DNA of 64,000 nt from Anoplolepis gracilipes (taxonomy: Eukaryota > Arthropoda > Insecta > Hymenoptera > Formicidae). The DNA lies in NCBI RefSeq assembly GCF_047496725.1, contig NC_132981.1, positions 7,034,001 through 7,098,000 on the forward strand, given 5' to 3'. Under the pieces are notes generated by a model. The model made no database searches and had not been told where the DNA came from. It saw only the letters and a list, made by a program, of their open reading frames with translations. Shown here one piece after another: positions 10,521 through 21,540 of the stretch (its first letter is position 1; each line of letters starts with the position of its first letter). The position numbers and the translations under genes are program-made.

Positions 10521-12450
10521 CTTTAAACTACTATTTAAATATGTGCAAGTTCACACTTGAATTCATTTATTAAAATCTATCTTCAACTGCAAAAAAAAGC
10601 TTTAAATTGGAGTTTATGTCAATTTAAATTTATTTATTCGGAGTTAAAAAAGTCGTGACATTATTAACACTATTAATTAATAATTAATAAGAAATCTAAC
10701 TATATAAATGACTTAGGATATAAAAAGAATAGAGGTTAGTTACATTTATCTCGTGTATACTATTCGATATGAGCTTATTGTTAGTAAATTCTATTTTAAA
10801 CTCCGGTTATGCCTTACGAGTTATTATTGAAACCTAATAAATGACTGATTTTATGAAGCGAATTAATTGTGAATTAATTCAAACAATTATTTATAATGAA
10901 TTGGAAATTCCCTCTCTAAATAGGTATGAGAAATAAAATAGATAGCAATGAGTAAGACTAGTTCGGAGGTGGCAGTGACGCGGAACAACGGGCTATCGCG
11001 GTTGAGAGAACCGCTTTTAATCCGCAGAAAATAGAAGTAAATAGATATGACTGAATATAAATTATTCATTGCGGTTAATATTATTGTGTTTTAAGATAAG
11101 ATTAAAAATGCAATTGAAATAATCAGTGATATAAATTATAAATATTAATATTTATAAATTATAAATATTCTTAGAACTTTTTTGTTAGCAGATTACAATT
11201 CTGACAAATAAAATAAATAATTAGTTTATTATTCACTGAATGGCTTGTTTTCACATAAATGGAAATCTATGTTAAAGTATGTTTAGTTATATGATGGATA
11301 TGTTGGTAGTATTGTATTGTGTCATATATAAAATTTTGCATCACATTCTTGCATTAAAGATTTATTTGTTACGAGAGTCAAATAGCTCAAGGAATGTTAA
11401 TGTATCAATAAATGTGCAAAGTGCTAACGATATAGAGGTCGTAGGTGAATTAAACTATTGATATCTATCTTCTTGAGCTCCGGACTGACTGAAGCCAAAT
11501 AAACACACTGGCAACCTAATCTTATGTACTGACTCATTTCAATGCTTAGTCACTAATTAGTGAAACAAGAATTTTTTAAACTCGCATGAAATTATAAATA
11601 CTACACAGCAAAGTTAATATATTATAATATAATATGGTATATTATAATATAATATTGTATAAAGAGATAATTAATAAAAACATAATTTTCTTATTAATTA
11701 AAAAATACTCATTATAAACTTACTAATACTTACTAATTATAAATAAATAATATAAAAATAAATAAATATCAATATAAATACAAAATTTCATAAGAAATGA
11801 GCATGATTACAATTACGAATAAAACAAAATATACGATGCACGAATGTTGTATCATTTCCGCAAACAATGACACTATAAATCTTTCGGCTATCAGTCTTGC
11901 AGTATTATGTGAGAAATGTTTGTATTGTTATCTCAAGAAAGAGCTTTAAACGTATTCGCCGCTTAAGCTTGGGATTAAATTAGTATACGAGCTCGTGCAC
12001 AATTGCTATGTCGACTAATTTTTATTCTTTTTTCCGGAAGAAGTATTTTTATATTATTTGCTTTTTAATATTGTAATTTAAAATCAAACAAAAGTATTTG
12101 TATTGCTAACATTAAATAATATTAAATTAATGTTTTGAAATTATGCAATATTTATATTATGTTTATAGTATTGAAAAATTATTATAAATTTATATTATAT
12201 AGAAATTATTTTTTGTATATAATTATGCAAATAATGCATCTCTTTGAATAATATTAAAAATATATAAATCAGATTTCTTATTAGTTATTACTTAATTAAT
12301 AGTGTTAATAATGTCACTACGCTTTTAACTTCGAATAAATAAAACTAAATTGACATTAATTCCAATTTCGACCTTTTGTTTGCAGTTGAAGATTTTAATA
12401 AATTAATTCAAGCGAGAACTTACACATATTTAAACTTTAAATTATTAAAG
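10521..12450. mobile_element. ~1.9 kb element with ~180-bp inverted ends
   Basis: 10521-10698 matches the reverse complement of 12271-12450 at roughly 80-85% by eye, with scattered substitutions and short indels. Similarity probably continues outward at lower identity (to about 10475 and 12497). The 1.57 kb interior is very AT-rich, with tandem AT-rich palindromes near 11620-11660 and a small GC stem (10998-11003 with 11009-11014). No transposase remnant is visible. The shape fits an old non-autonomous DNA transposon with long terminal inverted repeats (foldback or MITE type). No clear target duplication was found, so a simple inverted duplication is the alternative. Confidence 0.6.
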
Positions 12451-13050
12451 TTACATAGAATTAACAATTATCATACAAGCATAATTGTGTGACAAAACGA
12501 TCTTGTATTCTTTATGAGAAGAATGAAAGATAAATGTTCATGATTATGACAAAACTGATACTGAATAAAGCGTAAAAACAGTAGCGGCTTATAATAGTTG
12601 TACAAAATTAATTCAACATAGATTCTAAAGACAAACCATTGATTATTTAGAAAAACATGCGAAAGCGAAGCAAATGGAAAGCTATTTAAACAACTGTATG
12701 TTAAAGTAAATTATAAATGCATTTGCGTGAAATTATTTTCTCCGTTCTCTATAAAACGCGGCTCTATTATCTTTTTCTTTCCCAATCATCTGTCTTCTTT
12801 AGACAAGATCACTAACCTCCCTTGAGTGCAATCGATAAAGATGATAAAAACAGCGCATCGTGCGAATTAAGAGAAACGATATCTCAAACGTTACAGATTC
12901 CACACGTGTCATTGCATCATTATACATGTTTTAGTAAAACATGTCGTCGTTCTGACGATCATGTTCTTTCGTTTAGTTCTACGAACTTGCCGTGACAAAA
13001 ATGCGTAGCGATTTTCATTCTTCTGAAAGCGCAATGCGATCTCGCGGAGA
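12451..13050. other. AT-rich spacer grading into GC-rich block
   Basis: No gene is recognised. GC content rises from about 12760, with a CACGTG near 12903. Confidence 0.45.
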
Positions 13051-13264
13051 CGTCAACGCCAGGAGCGAAGTAACATTATAATGTATGTCGACGAGAGAGG
13101 AGGAACGACACGCGCCAGCGCAGTGTAATATCCGCGAAATGTTTTCGTTTGTTGTTGGCAAATGTTTGCGCGTGACGAATACTTCGTCTCCGCGAGACGA
13201 TGCGAAAGCGAAATATAAATGCGCATTAGAGAAAGTGGATAGATTTCAACAATGTACACACACC

Positions 13265-13388
13265 GCCTTAGTGTGGCGAGGGCGAAGGCTCCAGCCACCA
13301 GCAGATCGAAGATCATCTCTTCCTTGTCCTCCTGCAGGAAGGTCCTCGGCTGCTCCGGGTGATAGATTCCGCTCGCATCCACTTGCGC
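13265..13388 (-). CDS. Candidate internal exon, unknown protein
   Basis: On the minus strand this interval reads as a GC3-rich frame typical of insect exons: Asp-Ala-Ser-Gly-Ile-Tyr-His-Pro, then a run rich in Glu, Asp and Lys, then a hydrophobic stretch FDLLVAGAFALATL. A GT donor-like site (G|GTGTGT) follows at about 13265. The upstream edge is unclear. An AG near 13389 would keep the reading phase with an upstream exon ending at 13692, but it lacks a pyrimidine tract. No family is recognised. A regulatory block with coding-like composition is the alternative. Confidence 0.25.
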
Positions 13389-13555
13389 ACTCGCGATCCC
13401 TCCGCGAATCGGTGATTAAAATTGTCCCGAAAATGATGCTGTTACTGTTCGCTATCATCCACCGTCGCCGAGCGACGAACTGTCACGCTCTGTCAGGATA
13501 TCGAAATCTTGGAGATATCTTGGAGTAAAAGTCAATGCACCAAAGTTACTGTGCG

Positions 13556-13741
13556 TCAGATAGATGTCAAAGTGACATAACAGCGCACTAGAAATCTCCA
13601 CATCGTCAGAGTTTTCGCAAGATAATTTTCATACTCGGTCGGCTTGTTTTCCGTGATGGATGCAATTGACGCAACGCAACTGGTTATCCACCTGCGTAAA
13701 GTAAGATCCTGATAGCTGCGGATGATCCCACCCGTTGACAT
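13556..13741 (-). CDS. Candidate short ORF or first coding exon
   Basis: An ATG at 13741-13739 opens 61 codons on the minus strand. After 50 coding bases there is CAG|GTGGAT at 13692/13691, a passable donor. Splicing there would join in phase to the exon candidate at 13388-13265. The unspliced peptide has no motif or signal sequence that I recognise. The call rests on position downstream of the Inr-type promoter at 13862 and on phase compatibility. Confidence 0.18.
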   Translation of the reverse strand: MSTGGIIRSYQDLTLRRWITSCVASIASITENKPTEYENYLAKTLTMWRFLVRCYVTLTSI

Positions 13742-13829
13742 TCGAGGGGATAACGTGCGTCTAATCTAGAATCCCTGCTGCAGCTCCCATTGATTCTTGG
13801 CAAACTTTCCAGAAGAACCACCGGCGCGG

Positions 13830-13864
13830 TAGACCATTCGGCTTGCCGATCTCGTGGTGACTGA
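13830..13864 (-). promoter_or_regulatory. TATA-less Inr plus DPE-like promoter candidate
   Basis: TCAGTC on the minus strand (13864-13859, A at 13862) is an exact match to the insect Inr TCAKTY. At +28 to +32 the sequence is GGTCT, four of five positions of the DPE consensus, at the correct distance. The upstream DNA is CpG-rich and purine-rich on this strand. The first ATG (13837-13835) opens a GC3-rich 23-codon frame that stops at 13766. It may be an upstream ORF. Confidence 0.35.
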
Positions 13865-14170
13865 GTGGGTCCCCCGGTTGCGACTTCCAGTTACTCACTC
13901 GAGCTCACGGACTCACTATTCACCTCGTCCTCTCGCTCTCGCACGCTCACCGGCACTCGGTCCCACCTCTCTCCCTCTTGCCACTGCCTCCAGCCCCCTT
14001 CCGTAGTCCCACCGTAGTCCTCGGCCTGTCAGTACGTCCTCCCTGTCCTCCCACCTGCACGCACGCTACCCTTGTTGCGCGATCTCCGCGTGGGGAGACA
14101 TACTGTACGATGAGCTACTCATTGGACCCCCGGGGCCACGTTGATTTCATTTTACGAACGAAACGTCATT
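13865..14170. other. CpG-rich, pyrimidine-rich flank
   Basis: This stretch is strongly C/T-rich on the plus strand with many CpG. It resembles sequence upstream of a TATA-less promoter and has no convincing coding frame. Confidence 0.4.
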
Positions 14171-15349
14171 AAATTCACCGATCGCTTTGCGGACCCATAT
14201 GATAGATACTTTAAGACGATTAATACAAATTTTACAATATAATCGACAACTAAATGCATATTTTTGAGGAATTATGAAAGAGGCGTCAATTTTAATGAAG
14301 CATTAAAATAATTAGCAACATATACATGAAGGATTAGAGCGAGGAAAAAAATGGTCCCAAGAGAGACAAAATCTTTTAGTAAAATGCATTAGTTACAATT
14401 GATTATATAAATAAAATATAAATTAAAGATTGAAACATCTAAATGTTTAAATGATTGTGCATCTGATTACTTAGAAGTTTGTTGCGGTATAATCACTATG
14501 CGTAAAACATTCGTGGTAATACCAAACTCTTTCATTTATTAGATGCTATTGTTTTGTATTTGCCGAAGGCATTGTTAATCGCATAATGTTAATCAAATGA
14601 AGATGTAATCATTTAGGGAAATAACAGCATCAATATATACATGGAAACCAGGAAAGTAAGTTTCTGTGTCAGCACGTGGCTCGTAAATCAGTGTTCGCGA
14701 AGAAGGTATATTCTTGACACAAAATTGATGACTAAGACTTGTTGCGTATATATGTCTGCTAAAATGCTTAACATACAGTCCGTCTAGTCGGTGTTTATAT
14801 TTAACTTTACTTCCCTCCCTCTCATTACTTAAACGAGATAATTTGATCACTGTTGAAATTAAAATATTTCTCATATAAATCTCACGCACGCAAATTATAA
14901 TAAAATCCGCGTCTTTTGTACTTTGATCAAGATATCACGACACACATTTAAAACATCATTTATTACATTTTTGTCAACTATCGTTAAAATTATCCACGCA
15001 CAGTTTCTAATAGTTATATAAAAGTAAAATCCACATTATTCTGTAAAAGTTTTCAAATAACGTCCGGTCGGAAGATATCACGCAAGACGTGTGATATTTT
15101 TATTCTGTTGCTAAGGATGGGAGAGGAGTAAAGAGTCGCGTGTGATACGTCATTGATAAGATACATTCCCGATTAGATCTCGATCTCAATTTCGAATCTC
15201 ATCAATTCAATTATAACAGCATTGCATAAAAAGTATTATAAATCTGAACCTATAATACATACAATATTTTAAATACGGAGATATATGTGTTTAAGATATC
15301 GTATTCGTGTTTTCTCGCTTCGATTTCCGATGATTTCGTCCGACACCTA
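14171..15349. other. AT-rich spacer
   Basis: Nothing beyond short chance open frames was seen. A CACGTG lies near 14673. Confidence 0.5.
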
Positions 15350-15720
15350 TTGAGTTGAATCACTTTTATTGCCCGCAAATATTTGCAAGGCGATTCCGCG
15401 CACCGTAGCCGGCGAGAAACCCACGGCTGGTTCCATTAACGCGTGCAAATTATTCGAATATTATGCGCTACAAATTAGACGGCAGCGCCGGGATGGTCCG
15501 TTGCGGGCCACGTCGGTACCGGCGAACGCCTCGGGATTTTAATTTAACGATGTGCACGCGGTCGTTTAACTCGGGGTTCAGAAATGCGCGGGATCCTCGG
15601 AGGATCCAGTCGTAAAAGGATCGAATTAACGCGCCAATTATAGTGTCACGTCGTTAATTGACCGGTAATCCGTCTTGCGACGAAAAGATGTCTGCATGCG
15701 AAAAAAAGACTTCGAAATGC
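15350..15720. promoter_or_regulatory. GC-rich, probably conserved noncoding module
   Basis: A sharply bounded GC-rich block in AT-rich DNA contains homeodomain-like TAAT/ATTA cores (CAATTAT, TTAATTGA, GGTAAT). It also has a 17-bp interrupted palindrome GGATCCT-CGG-AGGATCC at 15591-15607. All frames are broken, so it is not an exon. The pattern matches how insect enhancers usually look, but conservation was not tested. Confidence 0.4.
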
Positions 15721-18660
15721 GCTTCACCTCGTTAAAATCAGATACGATACCTAACGTGCAATAAAATCAACAAGTGTAAATCTGGTGCATTTCTGAATAT
15801 TATACACTTTTTAATACACATAATCAACGCAAAATAAGGACTACACGTTCAACATAATAAATTAGCATATGTGTAACGTATTATATAATAAACTATGATT
15901 TATATTAAAGATTCAAACAAGAAAGGCTAAATATATATACAGTGAAAATGTTTAATCAAATTAAAATTTATACACTTACAATTTTATAATTTGTTAAATA
16001 TATTCTTGCAGTTAAAATTTAATGTATTTTATTAAATTAAATTTTAATTTTGTCAACTTGTTGACATTTTATCATAGATGTATAAATGCCGACAACGAAT
16101 TTCATCATGTATTTTTAACGTGTATATCTGATATTTACGCGCCTTATCGAAACGGCATCGAAAACGGTTGCATTGACGTTATAAAATTTTCCGATAAGAA
16201 TCGATGGCGTCAGGGAAAAATTGCGGTGGGCTTCCCCGAGTTTCTTGGTTTCTGTGTGAATTACACATTTTTAACGTTTCTGTTATGTAACGTATAACCG
16301 ACAAAGCTGCAGGCTATTACCTAGCAAATGGCGCGCTCTTTTTTTTTCTTTTAATAGGAGAAAATGGAAAATTCTCGCTACGCTCGGCTAACTCTTGAAA
16401 TCGGCCGATCTGTCGACATGAGGTACGAGCTTAATCCCACTGTATCCCATTCGATAGTAATATCGAGTTTTTGCTAGTGTTCTGTACGCCAGAACGGAAA
16501 TACCTTCCACTCTTGCGCTACTTGGTCCTTGGCTCAGTTCACTTATAATTTTTTTTATATGCACTGTCCCACCATCTTTAGAATAATACTTGATCTTATT
16601 GGTTGACTCTTATTGCTGATCATTAATTTTGATTGGTCGGCATCAGATATTATAATTATGAACGCAAATAATGTGCGCGAGGAAAGATTGTAAATGTTGC
16701 GAGAAATTATTTTATAGGTATTGTCCTTATTTTTTATTGAAAGGAACTTTTTTTGTTAAAAGACATTTATAATTTATTCAAGACTTGCAGTTATAAATAA
16801 TATTGTAGTATAAAATAATTATTATATATAGCACAAGTTGACTGCATTAATTAATTTTTTCTTTCATACATATTTGCATTTGTAATGCATAACTTCATAA
16901 AAATGTTGACAAAAGAAAATGGTTATAATTATAAGCAAGATTATATGTCAGTAAATGGGCTTTTTGTTTAATCGTTACTTCCTGCCTTTGTGGATATATC
17001 GATTGCGACTTTATTTGTCCAGTCTGCGATAAGATTAAGATAAATTTGATCAGTAATTTGATTCAAATTTATGCGTATGCGTATTTTGCTTATATACTTT
17101 GTAGCGCGTTCATGTAAATGTGGCGAATGCCACGTCAGGAGTAACATCGGGAATCATACGACTCGCATTTAGCTGCATCGCGATAAAGACGATAGTCGAC
17201 AGGTAGCCGTCAAGATGGAACAGGCGCCAGAAGATGATTCATAGAGATAAGTGTGGCACGTGCAAGTTTGTTTATTTGTTGTGTTATTGTGTTACAACTT
17301 ATTCAATCATTGATGGTGAAGCTTTATCTATTACTATTCCATCTCGATGAACGATTACGTCGTGCAAATTATATTTCATAAAAGATGACAAAAGTGAAAT
17401 TAAACATCACGATTACATATGTGAAATACACTAATCGCTATAGGCGACGCTCGTAGAAAAATGAACGTTCTCAGAGAAACATTGTTGAATGAGTACACGG
17501 TTCTTCTCTTGTGCAAAATCATTCGAATAGTTGTTATCGACCGATTTCTCGACCGCGGCTTGTTGCAGAGAAAAACAAGATGAAACGCCTTTTCTTCTGA
17601 CGTTGCTTTTCAGATTCAATGCGAAAATAAAAGAACGAGCGAGAGATCGCGGTTCCTGCTGGATAACATTAGTGCCGTACGCTTTCCGAAGCCTCATGGC
17701 GTGAGCAATTTGTCGCAGATGTATTTGCGTCAGTTTGATACGAGATGAGTCGTGAAATTTATCCGTTCCATTAAAAACAAACTTTTTTAGAAACGCTATT
17801 TCTAAAGTGCCGCTATTAATGGAGAAAAACGTGCAATTTACACTGAATTATTTGCACCAAAATCAGATTGTCGCAAAGATGCAATGTATCGCGATTTAAA
17901 TTAAAATAAAATATTGTATAAGGAAGCTTTTACAATTAGTAGATCATAATTCTATTTATCTTGATTATCAATATAAATGCAAAAATTGGTATCGCGTGAT
18001 TATCAATTATAATAGTAAGTAGGTAAATGAGTTATTTATATATGGAATAATTATTTATTCACAAAAGTGATCATGTACAGATATATCATCAGAAAGTATT
18101 TTATTAAACTATCCCTTTTATCTAATTTTAATAACAATATTATATTAAAAAACTTAACAAGTGTATTAAAATATCTTTATTAATATTATTTATTATTAAT
18201 CTTTATTTCGTACTTGTGGATTATTTTTGTAATTTTTTTAACAGCATCAATTTCTCGAAAATAAAAAATCGTAAAACAATATATTTAAGCAAATTATTTT
18301 TTCAATTTATTATTCTAGTCTTTATTTAGAAGAATAAAAAAAATCTAAATTTTTCAGATTTTTTAAACTACTTTTACATGTTAATAAAGTTATCGAAAAT
18401 ATGTTGATCCACCTGTACGATTATAAGGTGTTAAAAACAACAGTACGAAGTAAGAGTTGATATAATACATTATTAATAAAGATATATTTTATAATACACA
18501 ATTTTAGTACAATTTTTTAATATTATTAATATTATATTATTTAATGAATTCAATAATATTTTCATAAATAAATAAGATACAAATTTTTGATTGTGTATAA
18601 AATGCTTACTCTGATGAGATAAGTTCCGTTTCTAATGTTCGTTTGAAAGCAAATATAATA
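15721..18660. other. AT-rich desert
   Basis: Mostly AT-rich, with weak GC patches near 16130-16260, 16390-16530 and 17110-17270. If the minus-strand first exon at 18681-18889 is real, this is the start of its first intron. No second exon was identified within it. Confidence 0.4.
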
Positions 18661-18680
18661 TAATTATGCGTCATTCTTAC

Positions 18681-18889
18681 CTAGCCACATTTTCCTTGCT
18701 CGATGTTAATTCACCTTGTTGACTATTTTTCACTTCTTAATCTCACGTGTCGTAGGACGAGCTACACGCATACACGCGGGTGAGCTTAAAGCAGGTCACT
18801 CGAGTGATCGAGAGTTACGATCAGCGCACACTCCGTAAGGACACTCCCGTCGTATCAGATTAATGAATGACTGGAGTGGAACTATGAAT
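18681..18889 (-). CDS. First exon of an unknown minus-strand gene
   Basis: Starting from the predicted Inr A at 18889, a 199-base leader runs to an ATG at 18690-18688 in good context (GAAA before ATG). The exon codes for Met-Trp-Leu plus one base and then meets TAG|GTAAGA at 18681/18680, a strong splice donor. The leader has one upstream ATG (18771-18769) whose 13-codon frame stops at 18730. A short leader, a TATA promoter and a first coding exon of only a few residues before intron 1 is the architecture of many secreted insect proteins, notably cuticular proteins, where the intron splits the signal peptide. That parallel is inference. No second exon was recognised, so the product is unknown. 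Confidence 0.5.
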
Positions 18890-18957
18890 GAACTCCGCAT
18901 AGCACTAGAGTACTATATAAGTGCGCACTTTGTGGGCGTTTTCTGCTCTCGGCCAAT
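18889..18957 (-). promoter_or_regulatory. TATA/Inr core promoter with inverted CCAAT
   Basis: On the minus strand, TATATAG starts at 18919, exactly 30 bases before the A (18889) of TTCATTC, a full match to the insect Inr TCAKTY. Further upstream are CGCCCAC (about -48) and ATTGG, an inverted CCAAT box (about -65). Element identity, order and spacing all fit a focused RNA polymerase II promoter. This is the best promoter in the window. Confidence 0.55.
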
Positions 18958-20167
18958 AAGAATAAGGCTTTCTGCGGAAACTTAACAAGCATAGATGATT
19001 AAGTCTATATATTTTTTTCCTTGAACTTTTCCGAAACTAAGAGAAAAAGAAAGAAAGAGGCTGGGAAGAGAGAATTGAGATGGAGAGGAAAATCCTTGAC
19101 ACTTGTATCAAGGATTCCCCTTTTTGAAAATATTTCCTCCTTATGTGCACTAGGCCTTTGAACCAACTTTAGAAAATGAATTTGTTAACAGAATTACACT
19201 TTTCAGCCAATTCATAATTTCATTTCATTCTTGCGCTTTTTTCTGTAATTATTTTTTTCTGCGCTGTTTTTCCATCTATTCTCTTTTGACTTTAGAAATT
19301 TTCGTCTTTATACTATAATATTTTCCTCTCACTCCTAATTATGCATATAAGGATGTACGTAAATGCATATGCGCATAGAAAAATAATATATCACCATTCT
19401 ATTAAAATTAAAATTAAACCATATACATGCATCCCATCAAAATAAGTGTGAAAGAAAAATTAATAATAGAATTATGATGAATTGAAAACATTATTTAAAA
19501 AATTAAATTTAACGATACGTATCTTAAATTGCGCAGTTGGATTTTAAATTTAATTTAATTAAAAATTATAATTAATAATTAAATAGGAATATACGATTTG
19601 ATATAAAAAAATTACAGGCCAAGTCTGTATGTCATGTTTTAAAATTATTTAAATTAATATATTTTCTATCATAAACACATACAAACATAGTTCTATGAAA
19701 TATTGTTGCAATATTTAATAAATTTAGTTTATATGTATCAATTCATTTTTTTTTGCAGAAACTATGTAGTGAATGTTTAGTCTTGTATGAATCATGTTTA
19801 TCTTTGCAAGTTTCAGCAGCGTGATATCTTGTTATCAGTTACATCATTACTCATGTGCACTAGGTCAATTTCTTAACAGCGAATGCATGATAAACATTTT
19901 ATCATAGTATCATGTGTAGTATTTATCTTAGAAAAATTAATATTTCATTATGTAAAGTTATGTAATTATGCATAACTTGGATCATTACAGATGATAGTGT
20001 TATGACGCTATTGTTACAATGCTTGCATAATGAATTATCAGAAAAGTGCACATATATATGGAAATAACTATATGAATACAACAAGTTGTATGCACGTTTA
20101 TATATTATGGATGTTGTAGTAAATTGTCGGCAAATCCTATTCACTGAGATCATCTATTAAATAATTA
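18958..20167. other. AT-rich intergenic DNA
   Basis: Upstream of the minus-strand promoter. It contains a 9-bp-arm hairpin, AATCCTTGA (19091-19099) with TCAAGGATT (19108-19116). The 12-mer ATGTGCACTAGG appears twice, near 19144 and 19853. No gene is seen. Confidence 0.45.
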
Positions 20168-20330
20168 AATAAAAGAGAATAAATAAATTAAAGTTAAAAC
20201 GAGAGGCTCTAACACAAAAAATTACACAACAAAATAGGCGATTAAGAGCCGTAACGCAGATATCAGGGCGGGTGGAAATAAAAATACGTAAATAAATTAA
20301 TATATTCAACGTACAGAAATTTATTCAAAC

Positions 20331-20360
20331 GTTTCGATCCTTCCTTGGGGTCTTCTTCAG
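20331..20360 (-). ncRNA. Hammerhead-ribozyme-like core, left arm
   Basis: On the minus strand CTGAAGA (20360-20354) and GAAAC (20335-20331) bracket an 18-nt segment that could form stem II. This is the copy in the left arm of the inverted repeat. Cleavage activity is not claimed. Confidence 0.35.
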
Positions 20361-21016
20361 TGGAGAAAAGAAAGAACTGTAGTATGAGAGACAGACATGT
20401 AGAGCTTCCGGAATAATCAGGTGCGCGAACATATTCGAATCTCCCATCGGTTTCAACCGTTGAGAATCACGAAAATAAAATGTTGTTCATAGTTTGCCAT
20501 GTTGGTCATAGGCTGAACATAAACAGAATTTTTTGGCAAGAGATAATTAATAATTATTCAATCACTATGTCCAAAAAATATATATATGTGGAAGACTCAC
20601 CGTCAGCGCACACACGCACTCGAGAAACTGTTACATACTGTCACATTTTGAATAACACGTAAACAAGTCAAAGTCATATAAAAAAATTACAATACTAAAA
20701 TGAAAATAAAAATCGAGTATGACAAAAAGTAAATAAATCTCTATATTTAAATAGTCGGCATATTCCCTAAAATCAATTTATAAGTTTGATAATATTTTTT
20801 GGACATAGTGATTGAATAATTATTAATTATCTCTTGCCAAAAAATTCTGTTTATGTTCAGCCTATGAGAGACCAACATGGCAAACTATGAACAACATTTT
20901 ATTTTCGTGATTCTCAACGGTTGAAACCGATGGGAGATTCGAATATCTTCGCGCACCTGATTATTCCGGAAGCTCTACATGTCTGTCTCTCATACTACAG
21001 TTCTTTCTTTTCTCCA

Positions 21017-21046
21017 CTGAAGAAGACCCCAAGGAAGGATCGAAAC
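21017..21046 (+). ncRNA. Hammerhead-ribozyme-like core, right arm
   Basis: CTGAAGA (21017-21023) and GAAAC (21042-21046) match the conserved CUGANGA and GAAA core strands. The stem II segment pairs imperfectly (GA-CC with GG-A-UC, one mismatch and an extra A), so the motif may be decayed or a variant. A stem III cleavage site was not located with confidence. Confidence 0.35.
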
Positions 21047-21167
21047 GTTTGAATAAATTTCTGTGCGTTGAATATATTAATTTATTTACGTATTTTTATT
21101 TCCTCGCGCCCTGATATCTGCGTTAAGGCTCTTAATCGCCTATTTTGTTGTGTAATAAAAGAGAATA

Positions 21168-21540
21168 TTTCTTGTTCATAATATAGTGCAAAAACATTTT
21201 GTCTGTAAATATCATTCACCTGTAATAAAATTTGTAATACTTAGAAAAATACAATGAAATTTACAGACATAATCTCCAATATAGTGATTCAGTATTTTGC
21301 GAGTAGAAAGCAAAATTATAAAAATAATTCTTAAAATTTAATTAGTTATCTTAAATCTTCAAATTTAATTAGTTTAAACCAATCAAAGTTTTCAAATCTC
21401 ATTTCTCTTAATAAGCTTGTCATTATGAAATTTACATACGTCACAGAGCTACATAATGAAGTTTATTTTATTTTTTTCAACTTTTATTAAGAAAATCAGA
21501 GAGAAAGAAATATCCAGTTATATATAATTTATATATAATA
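21168..21540. other. AT-rich spacer between two mobile elements
   Basis: No gene or repeat unit was recognised. It ends at TA immediately before the left end of the mariner-like element. Confidence 0.5.

Larger units (their letters stand above)
20168..21167. mobile_element. Young inverted-repeat retroelement fragment (Penelope-like?)
   Basis: Arms at 20221-20582 and 20793-21156 are reverse complements with, by eye, five substitutions and one 4-nt indel over ~360 bp, so about 98% identical. A 210-bp unique spacer separates them. The 14-mer AATAAAAGAGAATA flanks the unit at 20168-20181 and 21154-21167, a likely target-site duplication. Each arm carries a CUGAAGA...GAAAC signature like the hammerhead ribozymes known from terminal repeats of Penelope-like elements, which can occur in inverted orientation. 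No reverse transcriptase is present. A transcript across the unit would fold into a ~360-bp duplex. A foldback DNA element is the alternative. Confidence 0.65.

Noticed and set aside
17214..17242. Good-context ATG with a nine-codon frame
   Set aside because: Too short to distinguish from chance, with no supporting signals.
19143..19865. ATGTGCACTAGG occurring twice about 700 bp apart as possible element ends
   Set aside because: Same orientation, no extended similarity and no flanking structure, so probably coincidence.
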